Notes under the pieces: generated by a model
What the model was told of the DNA's origin: nothing
What the model saw: only the letters and a program-made list of their open reading frames with translations
The model's database searches: none
Program-made: the position numbers and the translations under genes
From: UMGS1387 sp045646465
GTDB lineage: Bacteria; Bacillota; Clostridia; Oscillospirales; CAG-382
Assembly: GCA_045646465.1 (NCBI GenBank)
Contig: JAZRKT010000006.1
Coordinates: 1-9,423 of the forward strand
Direction of reading: 5' to 3'
DNA length: 9,423 nt
Shown: in pieces, positions 1-6,205 of the stretch
Numbering within the stretch: position 1 is the stretch's first letter
Layout: every line of letters begins with the position of its first letter

Positions 1-902
1 ACAAGTGCAGTAAGCTCGTAAGCAAGCTTTTCCTTTGCCTTGTTTATTTCGCTGCCTTGGAGGTTTTCATATTCTGCAATTTCTTCAAGTGAAAGGAAGG
101 TGAGCATCTTCATACACTTGATAACGTCAGCATCGTCAACATTTCTCCAGTACTGGAAGAATTCGTAAGGAGTTGTTTTCTTGGGGTCAAGCCAAACTGC
201 ACCATTTGCAGTCTTGCCCATTTTTTTGCCCTCAGAGTTGAGAAGAAGGGTAATGGTCATAGCATAAGCATCCTTGCCCAATTTCTTTCTGATAAGCTCT
301 GTACCGCCAAGCATATTTGACCACTGGTCATCGCCACCGAACTGCATATTACAGCCGTAGTTCTGGTAGAGATAATAGAAGTCGTAGGACTGCATAATCA
401 TATAGTTGAATTCAAGGAAGGAAAGACCCTTTTCCATTCTCTGCTTGTAGCACTCAGCTCTTAGCATATTGTTAACCGAGAAGCAAGCACCAACCTCGCG
501 TAACAGCTCAACATAGTTAAGCTTAAGTAACCAATCGGCATTGTTGACCATCATAGCTTTGCCTTCGCCGAATTCAATAAACTTTGACATCTGCTCCTTG
601 AAGCAGTCGCAATTGTGCTGAATCTGTTCAGCTGTGAGCATAGAACGCATATCAGTTCTGCCTGAAGGGTCGCCCACGTGACCTGTACCGCCGCCGATAA
701 GTGCAACGGGACGGTTGCCTGCCATCTGAAGACGCTTCATAAGACAAAGAGCCATAAAGTGACCTACGTGAAGTGAATCTGCTGTGGGGTCAAAACCGAT
801 GTAGAAAACAGCCTTTCCGTTGTTGATAAGCTCTTTGATTTCTGCTTCGTCCGTTACCTGTGCTATAAGTCCACGGGCAACGAGTTCTTCGTAAATCTGC
901 AT
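1..902 (-). CDS. tyrS: Tyrosyl-tRNA synthetase, 3' end cut by the window edge
   Basis: Charges tRNA-Tyr with tyrosine in the cytoplasm (class I aminoacyl-tRNA synthetase). About 300 codons are present. Visible signatures are the HIGH-type motif HVGH near residues 45-48 after GFDPTADSL, GGDDQW near 189-194, and the KMSKS-type loop as KMGKT near 227-231. Family members are about 400-420 residues, so the missing part should be the C-terminal anticodon-binding region with its S4-like domain. The start MQIYEELVAR is supported by GGAGG at 912-917, 9 nt upstream of ATG. The leader is a tyrosine T-box (separate entry), so expression should rise when uncharged tRNA-Tyr accumulates. No terminator is seen between the upstream peptidase gene and this leader, so read-through transcripts would also pass the T-box. 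Confidence 0.97.
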   Translation of the reverse strand, partial: MQIYEELVARGLIAQVTDEAEIKELINNGKAVFYIGFDPTADSLHVGHFMALCLMKRLQMAGNRPVALIGGGTGHVGDPSGRTDMRSMLTAEQIQHNCDCFKEQMSKFIEFGEGKAMMVNNADWLLKLNYVELLREVGACFSVNNMLRAECYKQRMEKGLSFLEFNYMIMQSYDFYYLYQNYGCNMQFGGDDQWSNMLGGTELIRKKLGKDAYAMTITLLLNSEGKKMGKTANGAVWLDPKKTTPYEFFQYWRNVDDADVIKCMKMLTFLSLEEIAEYENLQGSEINKAKEKLAYELTAL

Positions 903-917
903 TTTAAAAAATCCTCC

Positions 918-1181
918 AAAAAATATAAATCCTCTGCCGTAACGGCAGAGGACGAATTTAACGTGTTACCACCTCTGTTTGCCGCACTTTCGCAAGTGAC
1001 AGCCTCGGTGGGTGAAAATCACCCAAGAACTGTAACGTGTTCACACGCCGCAGCCTACTTAAAAGTTCGGTGCGGAGCTGATGCGGTGTATTCGCAAAGT
1101 TGACACTTGACCTTTCACCAACCGGTCGCTCTCTGAAGCTGTCTGATATCTGCTACTTGTCCGCTTTTAACGCCTTTAATC
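918..1181 (-). promoter_or_regulatory. Tyrosine T-box riboswitch leader of tyrS
   Basis: Read on the minus strand, the leader has the standard T-box parts in order. The base of stem I pairs GCGG with CCGC. The distal part of stem I reads CAGAGAGCG...GGTTGGTGAAAGG (about 1109-1135), the usual AG-bulge and distal-loop signature. The specifier loop reads GCGAA-UAC-A, with the tyrosine codon UAC at 1090-1088. The T-box itself is AGAGGTGGTAACACG at 976-962, whose UGGU can pair with the ACCA end of tRNA-Tyr. CAGAGG just before the T-box can pair with CCTCTG of the terminator 5' arm, giving the competing antiterminator. Uncharged tRNA-Tyr is expected to favour read-through. Confidence 0.94.
919..951 (-). 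terminator. Intrinsic terminator of the tyrS T-box
   Basis: The stem CCTCTGCCG/CGGCAGAGG (9 bp, 3-nt loop, 931-951) is followed on the minus strand by ATTTATATTTTTT (918-930). It ends just before the tyrS Shine-Dalgarno, as expected for an attenuator. Its 5' arm can alternatively pair with CAGAGG beside the T-box motif. Confidence 0.92.
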
Positions 1182-1187
1182 TCAGTA

Positions 1188-1216
1188 ATTGTAACACATT
1201 TCTTTTAGGTTGTCAA
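1188..1216 (-). promoter_or_regulatory. Promoter of tyrS (-35/-10)
   Basis: On the minus strand, TTGACA (1216-1211) and TACAAT (1193-1188) are separated by exactly 17 bp, placing the transcription start near 1181, just before T-box stem I. The -35 box begins 3 bp past the stop codon of the upstream peptidase gene. An 11-bp direct repeat (ACTCTTGACAA, 1210-1220 and 1224-1234) duplicates the -35 hexamer 14 bp upstream, inside the end of that gene. Confidence 0.9.
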
Positions 1217-1219
1217 GAG

Positions 1220-1705
1220 TTATTTGTCAAGAGTTTCATTTCTCTTGAAGAAACAACGATAAATGGGGTAGAGAAGACATTTTGCTAGGTGTAAAGACCT
1301 TTTGAAAACCCTTTTTGCAGCTAAAACTGCAAGACGTCTTCTGCTTTGTATATCCTTGCGGGATAAAACCGAGCCGTCGCACTTTCTGACCTGGCTGACC
1401 ACGGCAATAATCTGTCCTTTTGCTATGCCTTTTTCAAAGACAAACTGGTTGTCCCCGCACATAGTATAATGCCCTTCATTGACTTTCATTATACGGTGTG
1501 CAACATATATTCCCGAATTCCTTTTATAGAGAATAATGTCATTTTTTTTAATATCATCAGGCTCTGTAAGCACAATTTTGTCCTTTATTGGGACAATTGT
1601 GGGAAGCATACTGACACCTTTCGGTGTAAGAATGAATTGACCGCCGTCACGTATTGCTTCGCGAATAAGCGGCTCAAGATAAGCCATATCCATTTCGATT
1701 CCCAT
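1220..1705 (-). CDS. S24/S26 signal-peptidase-like protein (Ser/His type)
   Basis: A 161-residue protein with the LexA/signal-peptidase fold signatures: KGVSMLPT at about 29-36 with the candidate nucleophile Ser32, NDIILY at 55-60 (the GDIVxY-like strand), YVAHRI at 67-72 with His70, and CGDNQ at 83-87. The His in place of the usual bacterial Lys recalls SipW/Sec11-type (ER-type) signal peptidases. There is no N-terminal membrane anchor; the C-terminal 40 residues are basic with a short hydrophobic stretch (LAKCLLYPIYRCFF), so membrane attachment is uncertain. The start is supported by AAAGGAG 7 nt upstream. It lies 36 nt after the HPr-kinase-like gene, in one operon. In Clostridia such proteins are often neighbours of PqqD-like and HprK-like proteins in peptide-maturation loci, but the substrate here is unknown. 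The fold call is fairly sure, the role is inference. Confidence 0.8.
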   Translation of the reverse strand: MGIEMDMAYLEPLIREAIRDGGQFILTPKGVSMLPTIVPIKDKIVLTEPDDIKKNDIILYKRNSGIYVAHRIMKVNEGHYTMCGDNQFVFEKGIAKGQIIAVVSQVRKCDGSVLSRKDIQSRRRLAVLAAKRVFKRSLHLAKCLLYPIYRCFFKRNETLDK

Positions 1706-1741
1706 GACGGCACTCCTTTCGTTAAAAGTAATATGTCTTTT

Positions 1742-2452
1742 TCAGCCTTTCATACCCTCGTATGCTACCTTAGCTGCATCAATGTCCATATTGCAGCCGA
1801 GAGAATAGAATTTTACGTTGTCGCAGATAAGAGAAAGCATTTTGAAGAAATTGTCAGACTGAGCCCTTGTTTCAGGAAGCAGAAGCTGATTGAAAATTCT
1901 TCTTAAAGCGTCGTTTTTGTCCATTTGCGATATAACATTTGTGTTACTTCTTGATAAAAAGCAAATTGCTTCAAGAGGAGCCTTGGTGTTTATGTTGTAG
2001 TTTTCCTTGCCGCACCACGGTGTACCGTAGACATACAGCTCGCCGTCAATATACCTGATAAGGGGCTTGTCGCCGTTAATGATACGTGCTTTGCCGGGAA
2101 AAGCTTCGAGCCATAGTCTGCAGTGGGTGCTTTTTCCTGTACCGCTGGGTGCTGTAAAAGCATATGCCTTGCCGTCCATTTCAATTACCGATGCGTGGAA
2201 AATAATACCCTCATAGTCAAGAATTTTCCGTGCTATCTGACGGTAAACCGAAAGGGATTCTAGATAGGGTGTAGGGTAGTGCTCCTCGTCAAGCACCTGC
2301 CTGTCCTTATCAACGTCTTCCTTTATGGGAGCGACCGCAAAATCTGCCTTTATTTCTTGATCCTTTGCAAGATAGTTTTTGCATAAATAATCAAGATATC
2401 TGTGACTGTATTGAATGTCAATGTTTAAATCTGCAATGGTGTAAATTGCCAT
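1742..2452 (-). CDS. HPr kinase-like P-loop protein (HprK/PEP carboxykinase-like fold)
   Basis: A 236-residue protein with a Walker A loop APSGTGKST (101-109) preceded by HASVIEMDGKAYAFT, then NGDKPLI (126-131) resembling the Walker B/acidic site of HPr kinases, and YGTPWCGKE (142-150), typical of HprK-related proteins of peptide-modification clusters. It lacks the N-terminal half and the capsule signature of true HPr kinase/phosphorylase, so it is not expected to be the carbon-catabolite HprK. I chose ATG at 2452: GAGG lies 7 nt upstream, while the possible upstream TTG at 2482 overlaps the -10 box and cannot be in the transcript. It is first in an operon with the S24/S26 peptidase-like gene. 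Homologues phosphorylate peptides in some lasso-peptide systems; the substrate here is unknown. Confidence 0.78.
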   Translation of the reverse strand: MAIYTIADLNIDIQYSHRYLDYLCKNYLAKDQEIKADFAVAPIKEDVDKDRQVLDEEHYPTPYLESLSVYRQIARKILDYEGIIFHASVIEMDGKAYAFTAPSGTGKSTHCRLWLEAFPGKARIINGDKPLIRYIDGELYVYGTPWCGKENYNINTKAPLEAICFLSRSNTNVISQMDKNDALRRIFNQLLLPETRAQSDNFFKMLSLICDNVKFYSLGCNMDIDAAKVAYEGMKG

Positions 2453-2481
2453 AATATACCTCGAAAACAATTGATGAATCA

Positions 2482-2510
2482 ATTATACTATAGAAATGCA
2501 GATATGTCAA
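2482..2510 (-). promoter_or_regulatory. Promoter of the HprK-like/peptidase operon
   Basis: A full consensus sigma-A promoter on the minus strand: TTGACA (2510-2505), a 17-bp spacer, and TATAAT (2487-2482). The predicted start near 2475 leaves a leader of about 20-25 nt before the ATG at 2452. Both hexamers match consensus exactly, which suggests strong, constitutive transcription. Confidence 0.92.
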
Positions 2511-2556
2511 CAAGCGGGTTTCAGATTTTTCTCATCTTTTTACATTATAATAAAGT

Positions 2557-2589
2557 AAAAACGTCAGTCGTTGTTTGGCTGACGTTTTT
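2557..2589 (-). terminator. Bidirectional-type intrinsic terminator after the oxidoreductase gene
   Basis: AAAAACGTCAG (2557-2567) and CTGACGTTTTT (2579-2589) form an 11-bp stem with an 11-nt loop. On the minus strand the 3' arm ends in TTTTT, so it can end transcripts of the coaW-oxidoreductase unit about 110 nt past the last stop codon and just upstream of the next promoter. The A/T symmetry would also let it work on the plus strand. Confidence 0.82.
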
Positions 2590-2595
2590 GCTGAC

Positions 2596-2700
2596 CGTGC
2601 ATTTTAGACACGTTTAATTTTTGTTCCGTAGGTGAAGCTGTGAGTTTGGCCGCTTGCGTTTATGGCGGTCAAACGGACTTCCGTTCGGGCGTTCCCGACA
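2596..2700 (-). repeat. Cluster of hairpins between the oxidoreductase stop and its terminator
   Basis: Three adjacent inverted repeats fill most of this gap: TCGGG/CCCGA (2685-2698, 4-nt loop), ACGGA/TCCGT (2673-2684, 2-nt gap), and GTTTGGCCGC/GCGGTCAAAC (2644-2674, one G-T wobble). A weaker CGTG/CACG pair is at 2596-2612. One minus-strand frame here reads like protein (VRLTAINASGQTHSF then TYGTKIKRV, ending at 2604) but has no start of its own. It may be a dispersed intergenic element or a structured 3' UTR; I cannot tell which from one copy. Confidence 0.5.
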
Positions 2701-3876
2701 TTACTTGCTGCCGTAAGTGCCGTCAAGGTTTGCAACAACTTCAACAGTATGCTTTTCGTACTTGGAATTCTTAATCTTTTCCTGAAGCATTTCGTAGAAG
2801 AGGTCGCCGTCAACGGGAACGTCAACCTTCTTGCCAAGCCAGCTGGAAAGGAAGATTGCGTTGGAAATTCTCAGTCCGTTGATACCTTCTTCGCCGGGAG
2901 CCATAAGCTTTTCACCATTAAGAATAGCATTTGTAAAGTTCTGAGTAATACCCTTGTGCTGAGGCTTTGTTGTGTCGAATTCGGAGTAGTCAACGTCGAT
3001 TACTTCCATTTCGGGACCCTTGAAGCCTTCCTTGCTTTCGAAGCACCATTCTCTTTCGGGACAAGCAAGCTTTGTGAACTTCATACTCTCGCCTTCGATA
3101 ACGAGCTTACCCTTGTCACCGGAAATTTCAAGTCTGTTAGTACCGGGAAATTCACCTGTTGTTGTGATGAATACACCTGTAGCACCGTTGGCATATTCTG
3201 CGTAAACGGTAACATCGTCTTCAACCTCAATGTTGTGGAACTTGCCTTCGTTGCAGGTAGCGGAAATCTTGGTAGGCATACCGAAAATCCACTGCCACAG
3301 GTCAAGCTGGTGAGGACACTGGTTGAGGATTACACCGCCGCCTTCGCCTCTCCAGGTAGCTCTCCATTCACCGCTGTCATAGTAGGACTGAGTTCTGTAC
3401 CAGTCTGTGATAATCCAGACACATCTCTTAAGTTCGCCAAGCTCGCCCTTCTGAACCATATCTCTTGCCTTCTTGTACATAGGATTGGTTCTCTGGTTGA
3501 ACATAAGACCGAATAATTTGTCGCTCTTGGAAGCAACCTTGATAAGCTCTTCAGCTTGCTTTGTGTAAACAGCGATAGGCTTTTCGCTGATTACGTTGAT
3601 GCCTGCGTTAAGTACGTCGATACAGAGCTGAGGATGATAGTAGTGGGGAACAGCTACGATAATAGCATCGCAAAGACCGCTTGCAAGCATTTCCTTGTAG
3701 TCGTAGAAGAACTTGACGTCTTCGGGAAGGTTTTCTTTTACCCATGCTTCTCTGCTTTCCTTAACGTCGCATACAGCTGTGAGAACAGCTCCGTCAATTT
3801 CGCCGTCCTTGAGGTAGGTGGCGTGTACAGAGCCCATATTACCGAGACCAATAATACCAAATCTTACTTTTTCCAT
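2701..3876 (-). CDS. Gfo/Idh/MocA-family NAD(P)-dependent oxidoreductase
   Basis: A 391-residue cytosolic dehydrogenase. The N-terminal Rossmann domain carries GLGNMG (10-15); the family's EKP motif, with the lysine that contacts cofactor and substrate, is at 98-100 (ISEKPIAV). The C-terminal alpha/beta domain holds the GGGVILNQCPHQLD stretch (179-192), whose His189 is the usual catalytic histidine position. Members oxidise or isomerise sugars, inositols and nucleotide sugars; the substrate cannot be read from sequence. Length is in the normal family range. I chose ATG at 3876, 9 nt after AAAGGAAG, rather than the in-frame ATG at 3894, which lies upstream of that site. It follows coaW by 64 nt with no terminator between, so the two are probably co-transcribed. 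Confidence 0.92.
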   Translation of the reverse strand: MEKVRFGIIGLGNMGSVHATYLKDGEIDGAVLTAVCDVKESREAWVKENLPEDVKFFYDYKEMLASGLCDAIIVAVPHYYHPQLCIDVLNAGINVISEKPIAVYTKQAEELIKVASKSDKLFGLMFNQRTNPMYKKARDMVQKGELGELKRCVWIITDWYRTQSYYDSGEWRATWRGEGGGVILNQCPHQLDLWQWIFGMPTKISATCNEGKFHNIEVEDDVTVYAEYANGATGVFITTTGEFPGTNRLEISGDKGKLVIEGESMKFTKLACPEREWCFESKEGFKGPEMEVIDVDYSEFDTTKPQHKGITQNFTNAILNGEKLMAPGEEGINGLRISNAIFLSSWLGKKVDVPVDGDLFYEMLQEKIKNSKYEKHTVEVVANLDGTYGSK

Positions 3877-3891
3877 AATAAAACTTCCTTT

Positions 3892-3935
3892 CATACGATG
3901 GTTGTATGTTATTTTAATTCTTTATTTATAAATAA
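3892..3935. promoter_or_regulatory. Palindromes between coaW and the oxidoreductase gene (possible operators)
   Basis: Two symmetric sequences lie in the 64-bp gap: a perfect 14-bp palindrome TTATTTATAAATAA (3922-3935) and an imperfect 17-bp one, CATACGATGGTTGTATG (3892-3908), just upstream of the oxidoreductase Shine-Dalgarno. I find no convincing -35/-10 pair here. They could be operators or chance AT-rich symmetry. Confidence 0.3.
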
Positions 3936-3940
3936 GTGCA

Positions 3941-4762
3941 TCAGCAAATTCCGCTTGACAGCGCCGCACCGATAACTGTTGCAAACTCGGCGTTTTTGGG
4001 AATTACAAAATTGAGGTTAAACATTGTGCAGAATATTTCCGCAACCGATGGTGCCTGGGGAAGCCGTGTAAGGTTACCCGTAAGAATAACGTCTTTAACT
4101 CCCTTGCTTCTTGCCGCAAAGACTGCAAGCATACCTACCGACTCAAAAACCATATTTATAATGCCCAAAGCAAGGTCACCTTTTGTCGCCATATCGCTGA
4201 CCTTACCGAAGTTGGCAGCAGTCATATATGAAGAAAGACCTATATCCTTCTGGGTAATGTCGCGGATTCGAAGGTCGATGTTTTCAATGTCGCCTTCGCT
4301 TGCTACATCTATAAGACTGTTGATGTCGGAAATGCCAAGCAGCTTTTTGGAAAGCCCCATAAGAGTGCCACCACCGACACCTGTGCCGCCCATATATTCA
4401 ACACCCTTGCCTTTTTCTGCATAGACAATGGATGTACCTGTGCCCATACTGACAATTATTGCCTTTTCGTATCCCGAAAGATAAAGACCGCCCTTGCCCA
4501 CACATGCAAATTCGGATGCGTGGTCGGTTTCAATACTGTAAAGGCTGTCGCCGAGAAATGTTGAACCGACGCCCGTAATCATAACCTTGTCAATGTCGGA
4601 AAGTGAAATACCGTAGGTGTCTGTAAATTTGCCGAAAGCACCGTAAACCGATGCCAGCTGGTCGCTTGCCTTGACAAGCAGAGGATGTATCATTTCTTTT
4701 CCGTTGAAACCCACAATTTTGGTGGTGCTACCTCCAACGTCAATACCTATAATTTTGCCCAT
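3941..4762 (-). CDS. coaW: Type II pantothenate kinase
   Basis: Phosphorylates pantothenate, the first step of coenzyme A synthesis, in the cytoplasm. The 273-residue protein has the ASKHA-fold phosphate loop GIDVGGSTTK (6-15), the second nucleotide loop SMGTGTS (105-111), and the family signature GGTGVGGGT (125-133). Length fits staphylococcal type II enzymes (about 267), which are known for weak feedback inhibition by CoA. I chose ATG at 4762 (MGKIIGIDVGG): GGAG sits 8 nt upstream, whereas the next upstream ATG (4768) is only 2 nt from it and a further in-frame candidate at 4846 lies in the promoter. It leads a probable operon with the Gfo/Idh/MocA oxidoreductase. A related BadF/N-acetylglucosamine kinase-like activity is possible but less likely. 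Confidence 0.9.
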   Translation of the reverse strand: MGKIIGIDVGGSTTKIVGFNGKEMIHPLLVKASDQLASVYGAFGKFTDTYGISLSDIDKVMITGVGSTFLGDSLYSIETDHASEFACVGKGGLYLSGYEKAIIVSMGTGTSIVYAEKGKGVEYMGGTGVGGGTLMGLSKKLLGISDINSLIDVASEGDIENIDLRIRDITQKDIGLSSYMTAANFGKVSDMATKGDLALGIINMVFESVGMLAVFAARSKGVKDVILTGNLTRLPQAPSVAEIFCTMFNLNFVIPKNAEFATVIGAALSSGIC

Positions 4763-4781
4763 TTGCATAACTCCGTTCAAA

Positions 4782-4802
4782 TCAGCTCTGTAAAAAAGCT
4801 GA
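4782..4802 (-). other. Hairpin in the coaW leader
   Basis: TCAGCT/AGCTGA arms (4782-4787 and 4797-4802) enclose a loop containing a run of six U on the minus strand, about 20 nt upstream of the coaW start. There is no U tract after the stem, so it is not a standard terminator. It could affect mRNA stability or translation; no known riboswitch is recognised. Confidence 0.35.
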
Positions 4803-4824
4803 CATAACATAATTAGGTAATATA

Positions 4825-4853
4825 ATTGTAACACAGTTTTATCCATAAATCAA
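4825..4853 (-). promoter_or_regulatory. Promoter of coaW
   Basis: On the minus strand, TTGATT (4853-4848) and TACAAT (4830-4825) are separated by 17 bp, with TGTG just before the -10 box. The predicted start near 4818 gives a leader of about 55 nt containing one hairpin. The -35 box is weaker than those of the neighbouring operons. Confidence 0.7.
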
Positions 4854-5025
4854 GCACTACTTTTAAAAATAAACCGAAATTTCAAAAAAACGTTCAATTT
4901 TTATGTAATAGGAAAAATACTGATGAAATTTTTAAAATAGAAAAAGAGAAAAAATGAGAAAAGTAAAGAAATGCAATGAAAACAGAAGATATAAAAGCTA
5001 TTTATCAAAAATGCAAAAAAAGGTG
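4854..5025. other. AT-rich divergent intergenic region with A-tracts
   Basis: This gap between the diverging coaW and rplM promoters is very AT-rich with many A- and T-tracts, the kind of DNA that can act as an UP-element-like enhancer for the strong ribosomal promoter at its right end. No gene, RNA or clear hairpin was found. The rplM leader to the right (about 5060-5096) is short and unstructured, with no room for the known L13 leader RNA. Confidence 0.5.
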
Positions 5026-5053
5026 TTGACAAAAGAAAAAAAAGTGATATAAT
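5026..5053 (+). promoter_or_regulatory. Promoter of rplM-rpsI
   Basis: TTGACA (5026-5031) and TATAAT (5048-5053) with a 16-bp A-rich spacer. Both hexamers match consensus, as expected for a ribosomal protein operon. The start should fall near 5060, about 37 nt before the rplM ATG. Confidence 0.92.
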
Positions 5054-5096
5054 GATTAAGGTCAATAAAATGATAACAAAAACGGAGGATTTAATT

Positions 5097-5522
5097 ATGT
5101 CTACATTTATGGCAAAAGCTAATGAAGTAGAGCGTAAGTGGTACGTTATCGACGCGGCTAATAAGCCTCTCGGTAAGACTGCTGTTAAGGTTGCAGACAT
5201 TCTTCGCGGTAAGCACAGACCTGAGTTCACACCTCACGTTGACTGTGGCGAATTTGTAATTGTAATCAACGCTTCTAAGGCGATTCTTACAGGCAATAAG
5301 CTCGACGACAAGTATTATCGTCATCATTCCGGCTGGATCGGCGGTCTCAAGGAAATAAGCTACAGAGAGCTTATGGAAAAGAACCCCGAAATGGCAATCA
5401 CCCTTGCAGTTAAGGGTATGCTTCCCAAGAACACAATCGGCGCTAAGAGCTTAACAAGACTCAAGGTATATGCAGGCAGCGAACACAACAATGCTGCTCA
5501 GCAGCCCATCGTTCTTGACTAA
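5097..5522 (+). CDS. rplM: 50S ribosomal protein L13 (uL13)
   Basis: Large-subunit protein that binds 23S rRNA early in assembly. The 141-residue sequence is full length for bacterial L13 and carries the family's WYVIDAANKPLGK start, the ADILRGKHRPEFTPHVDCG core (about 34-52), and the GMLPKNTIGAKSLTRLKVYAG C-terminal region (in pieces from about 106). ATG at 5097 is preceded by GGAGG at 5084-5088, 8 nt upstream; an in-frame extension to 5052 would begin inside the -10 box and is excluded. It is followed by rpsI after 20 nt, the conserved L13-S9 pair. Confidence 0.98.
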   Translation: MSTFMAKANEVERKWYVIDAANKPLGKTAVKVADILRGKHRPEFTPHVDCGEFVIVINASKAILTGNKLDDKYYRHHSGWIGGLKEISYRELMEKNPEMAITLAVKGMLPKNTIGAKSLTRLKVYAGSEHNNAAQQPIVLD

Positions 5523-5542
5523 GAGTGAAAGGAGTAATGACA

Positions 5543-5944
5543 ATGTATACAAGTGCAAAACCTTATTTCTATGGCACAGGTAGAAGAAAGAGCTCCGTAG
5601 CTCGCGTACGTCTTGTAGCAGGTACAGGCGTAATCACAATCAACGGCAGAGACATCGACGATTATTTCGGTCTCGAAACACTTAAGCTCATCGTTCGTCA
5701 GCCCTTCGGTGTTACAAAGACAGAGGGTACTTTTGATATCATCTGTACAGTAACAGGCGGCGGTGTTGCAGGTCAGGCAGGCGCTATCCGTCACGGTGTA
5801 GCAAGAGCACTTCTTCAGGCTGATCCTGAAAACAGAGCTGCTCTCAAGAAGGCTGGCTTCTTAACACGTGACCCCAGAATGAAGGAAAGAAAGAAGTACG
5901 GCTTAAAGGCTGCACGTCGCGCTCCTCAGTTCTCAAAGAGATAA
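5543..5944 (+). CDS. rpsI: 30S ribosomal protein S9 (uS9)
   Basis: Small-subunit head protein whose basic C-terminal tail reaches the P-site tRNA. The 133 residues match the family: YGTGRRKSSVARVRL near the N-terminus, GGGVAGQAGAIRHGVARAL in the middle, and the RDPRMKERKKYGLKAARR plus QFSKR tail, with the conserved terminal Lys-Arg. ATG at 5543 lies 8 nt after AAAGGAG (5528-5534); the in-frame ATG at 5537 is only 2 nt from that site and the GTG at 5525 precedes it. It is the last gene of the rplM operon, ending just before a UUCG mini-hairpin and a terminator. Confidence 0.98.
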   Translation: MYTSAKPYFYGTGRRKSSVARVRLVAGTGVITINGRDIDDYFGLETLKLIVRQPFGVTKTEGTFDIICTVTGGGVAGQAGAIRHGVARALLQADPENRAALKKAGFLTRDPRMKERKKYGLKAARRAPQFSKR

Positions 5945-5948
5945 TTAC

Positions 5949-6006
5949 AGCCTTCGGGCTTACATCAAAAAACCTCGAAAACAAAGTGTTTTCGAGGTTT
6001 TCGTTT
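5949..6006 (+). terminator. rplM-rpsI terminator with a preceding UUCG hairpin
   Basis: A small AGCC-UUCG-GGCT hairpin (5949-5960) is followed by a long stem AACCTCGAAAAC/GTTTTCGAGGTT (5971-5982 and 5988-5999, 12 bp, 5-nt loop), extended by flanking A/T pairs and followed by TTCGTTTT. This is a strong intrinsic terminator; the minus strand is also T-rich after the stem, so it may insulate both directions. Confidence 0.93.
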
Positions 6007-6076
6007 TATACAATAAACTGCTAGAATGAATACATGTTCTGACGGTCGTTTTTCTTCCAACCATTTTTATTTTACA

Positions 6077-6092
6077 CCTGCCTCACGGCAGG
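6077..6092 (-). terminator. Possible terminator hairpin downstream of the DUF262-HNH gene
   Basis: CCTGCC/GGCAGG with a 4-nt loop. On the minus strand it is followed by an A/T-rich run (TGTAAAATAAAAA) rather than a clean U tract, so it is a weak candidate for ending the operon about 130 nt past its last stop codon. A smaller stem AGGGT/ACCCT at 6168-6185 lies nearer the stop. Confidence 0.35.
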
Positions 6093-6107
6093 AATAAACC
6101 AATTTTA

Positions 6108-6205
6108 TATTCCGTCCATTCTAATTCCTACCCCTGTCTGTGTTTGTGTTGATACAGATATGAGAGGAGGGTGTGAAAAGACCCTACTATATTATAGACG
6201 GAATA
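6108..6205. repeat. 9-bp inverted repeat enclosing 80 bp
   Basis: TATTCCGTC (6108-6116) and GACGGAATA (6197-6205) are perfect inverted copies that lie just beyond the stop codon of the DUF262-HNH gene. Pairing would bring together a structured 98-nt unit containing the AGGGT/ACCCT hairpin. It could be an RNA 3' structure or a small mobile-element-like unit; no target-site duplication is visible. Confidence 0.45.

Noticed and set aside
1742..2452. True HPr kinase/phosphorylase of carbon catabolite repression
   Set aside because: Only 236 residues, without the N-terminal domain and the C-terminal signature expected of HprK; the NGDKPLI and TPWCGKE motifs fit the HprK-like group instead.
2453..2482. 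Upstream TTG start extending the HprK-like protein by 10 residues
   Set aside because: The TTG overlaps the last base of a consensus -10 box, so it precedes the predicted transcript start; the ATG at 2452 has a proper Shine-Dalgarno.
2662..3516. Long plus-strand open frame (284 codons) opposite the oxidoreductase gene
   Set aside because: It mirrors a well-conserved dehydrogenase, lacks a good ribosome binding site, and its translation has no recognisable domain; it is a by-product of codon use on the other strand.
3936..4424. Plus-strand open frame opposite coaW
   Set aside because: Antisense to clear type II pantothenate kinase motifs, with no ribosome binding site or family signature.
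6028..6039. LexA/SOS-box-like sequence GAATACATGTTC
   Set aside because: One mismatch to the GAAC-N4-GTTC core, and it lies in a gap downstream of two converging operons rather than at a promoter.
6010..6075. Minus-strand peptide-like string ending WKKNDRQNMYSF as a possible gene remnant
   Set aside because: Too short, interrupted upstream by stops, and not matched to any family I can name with confidence.
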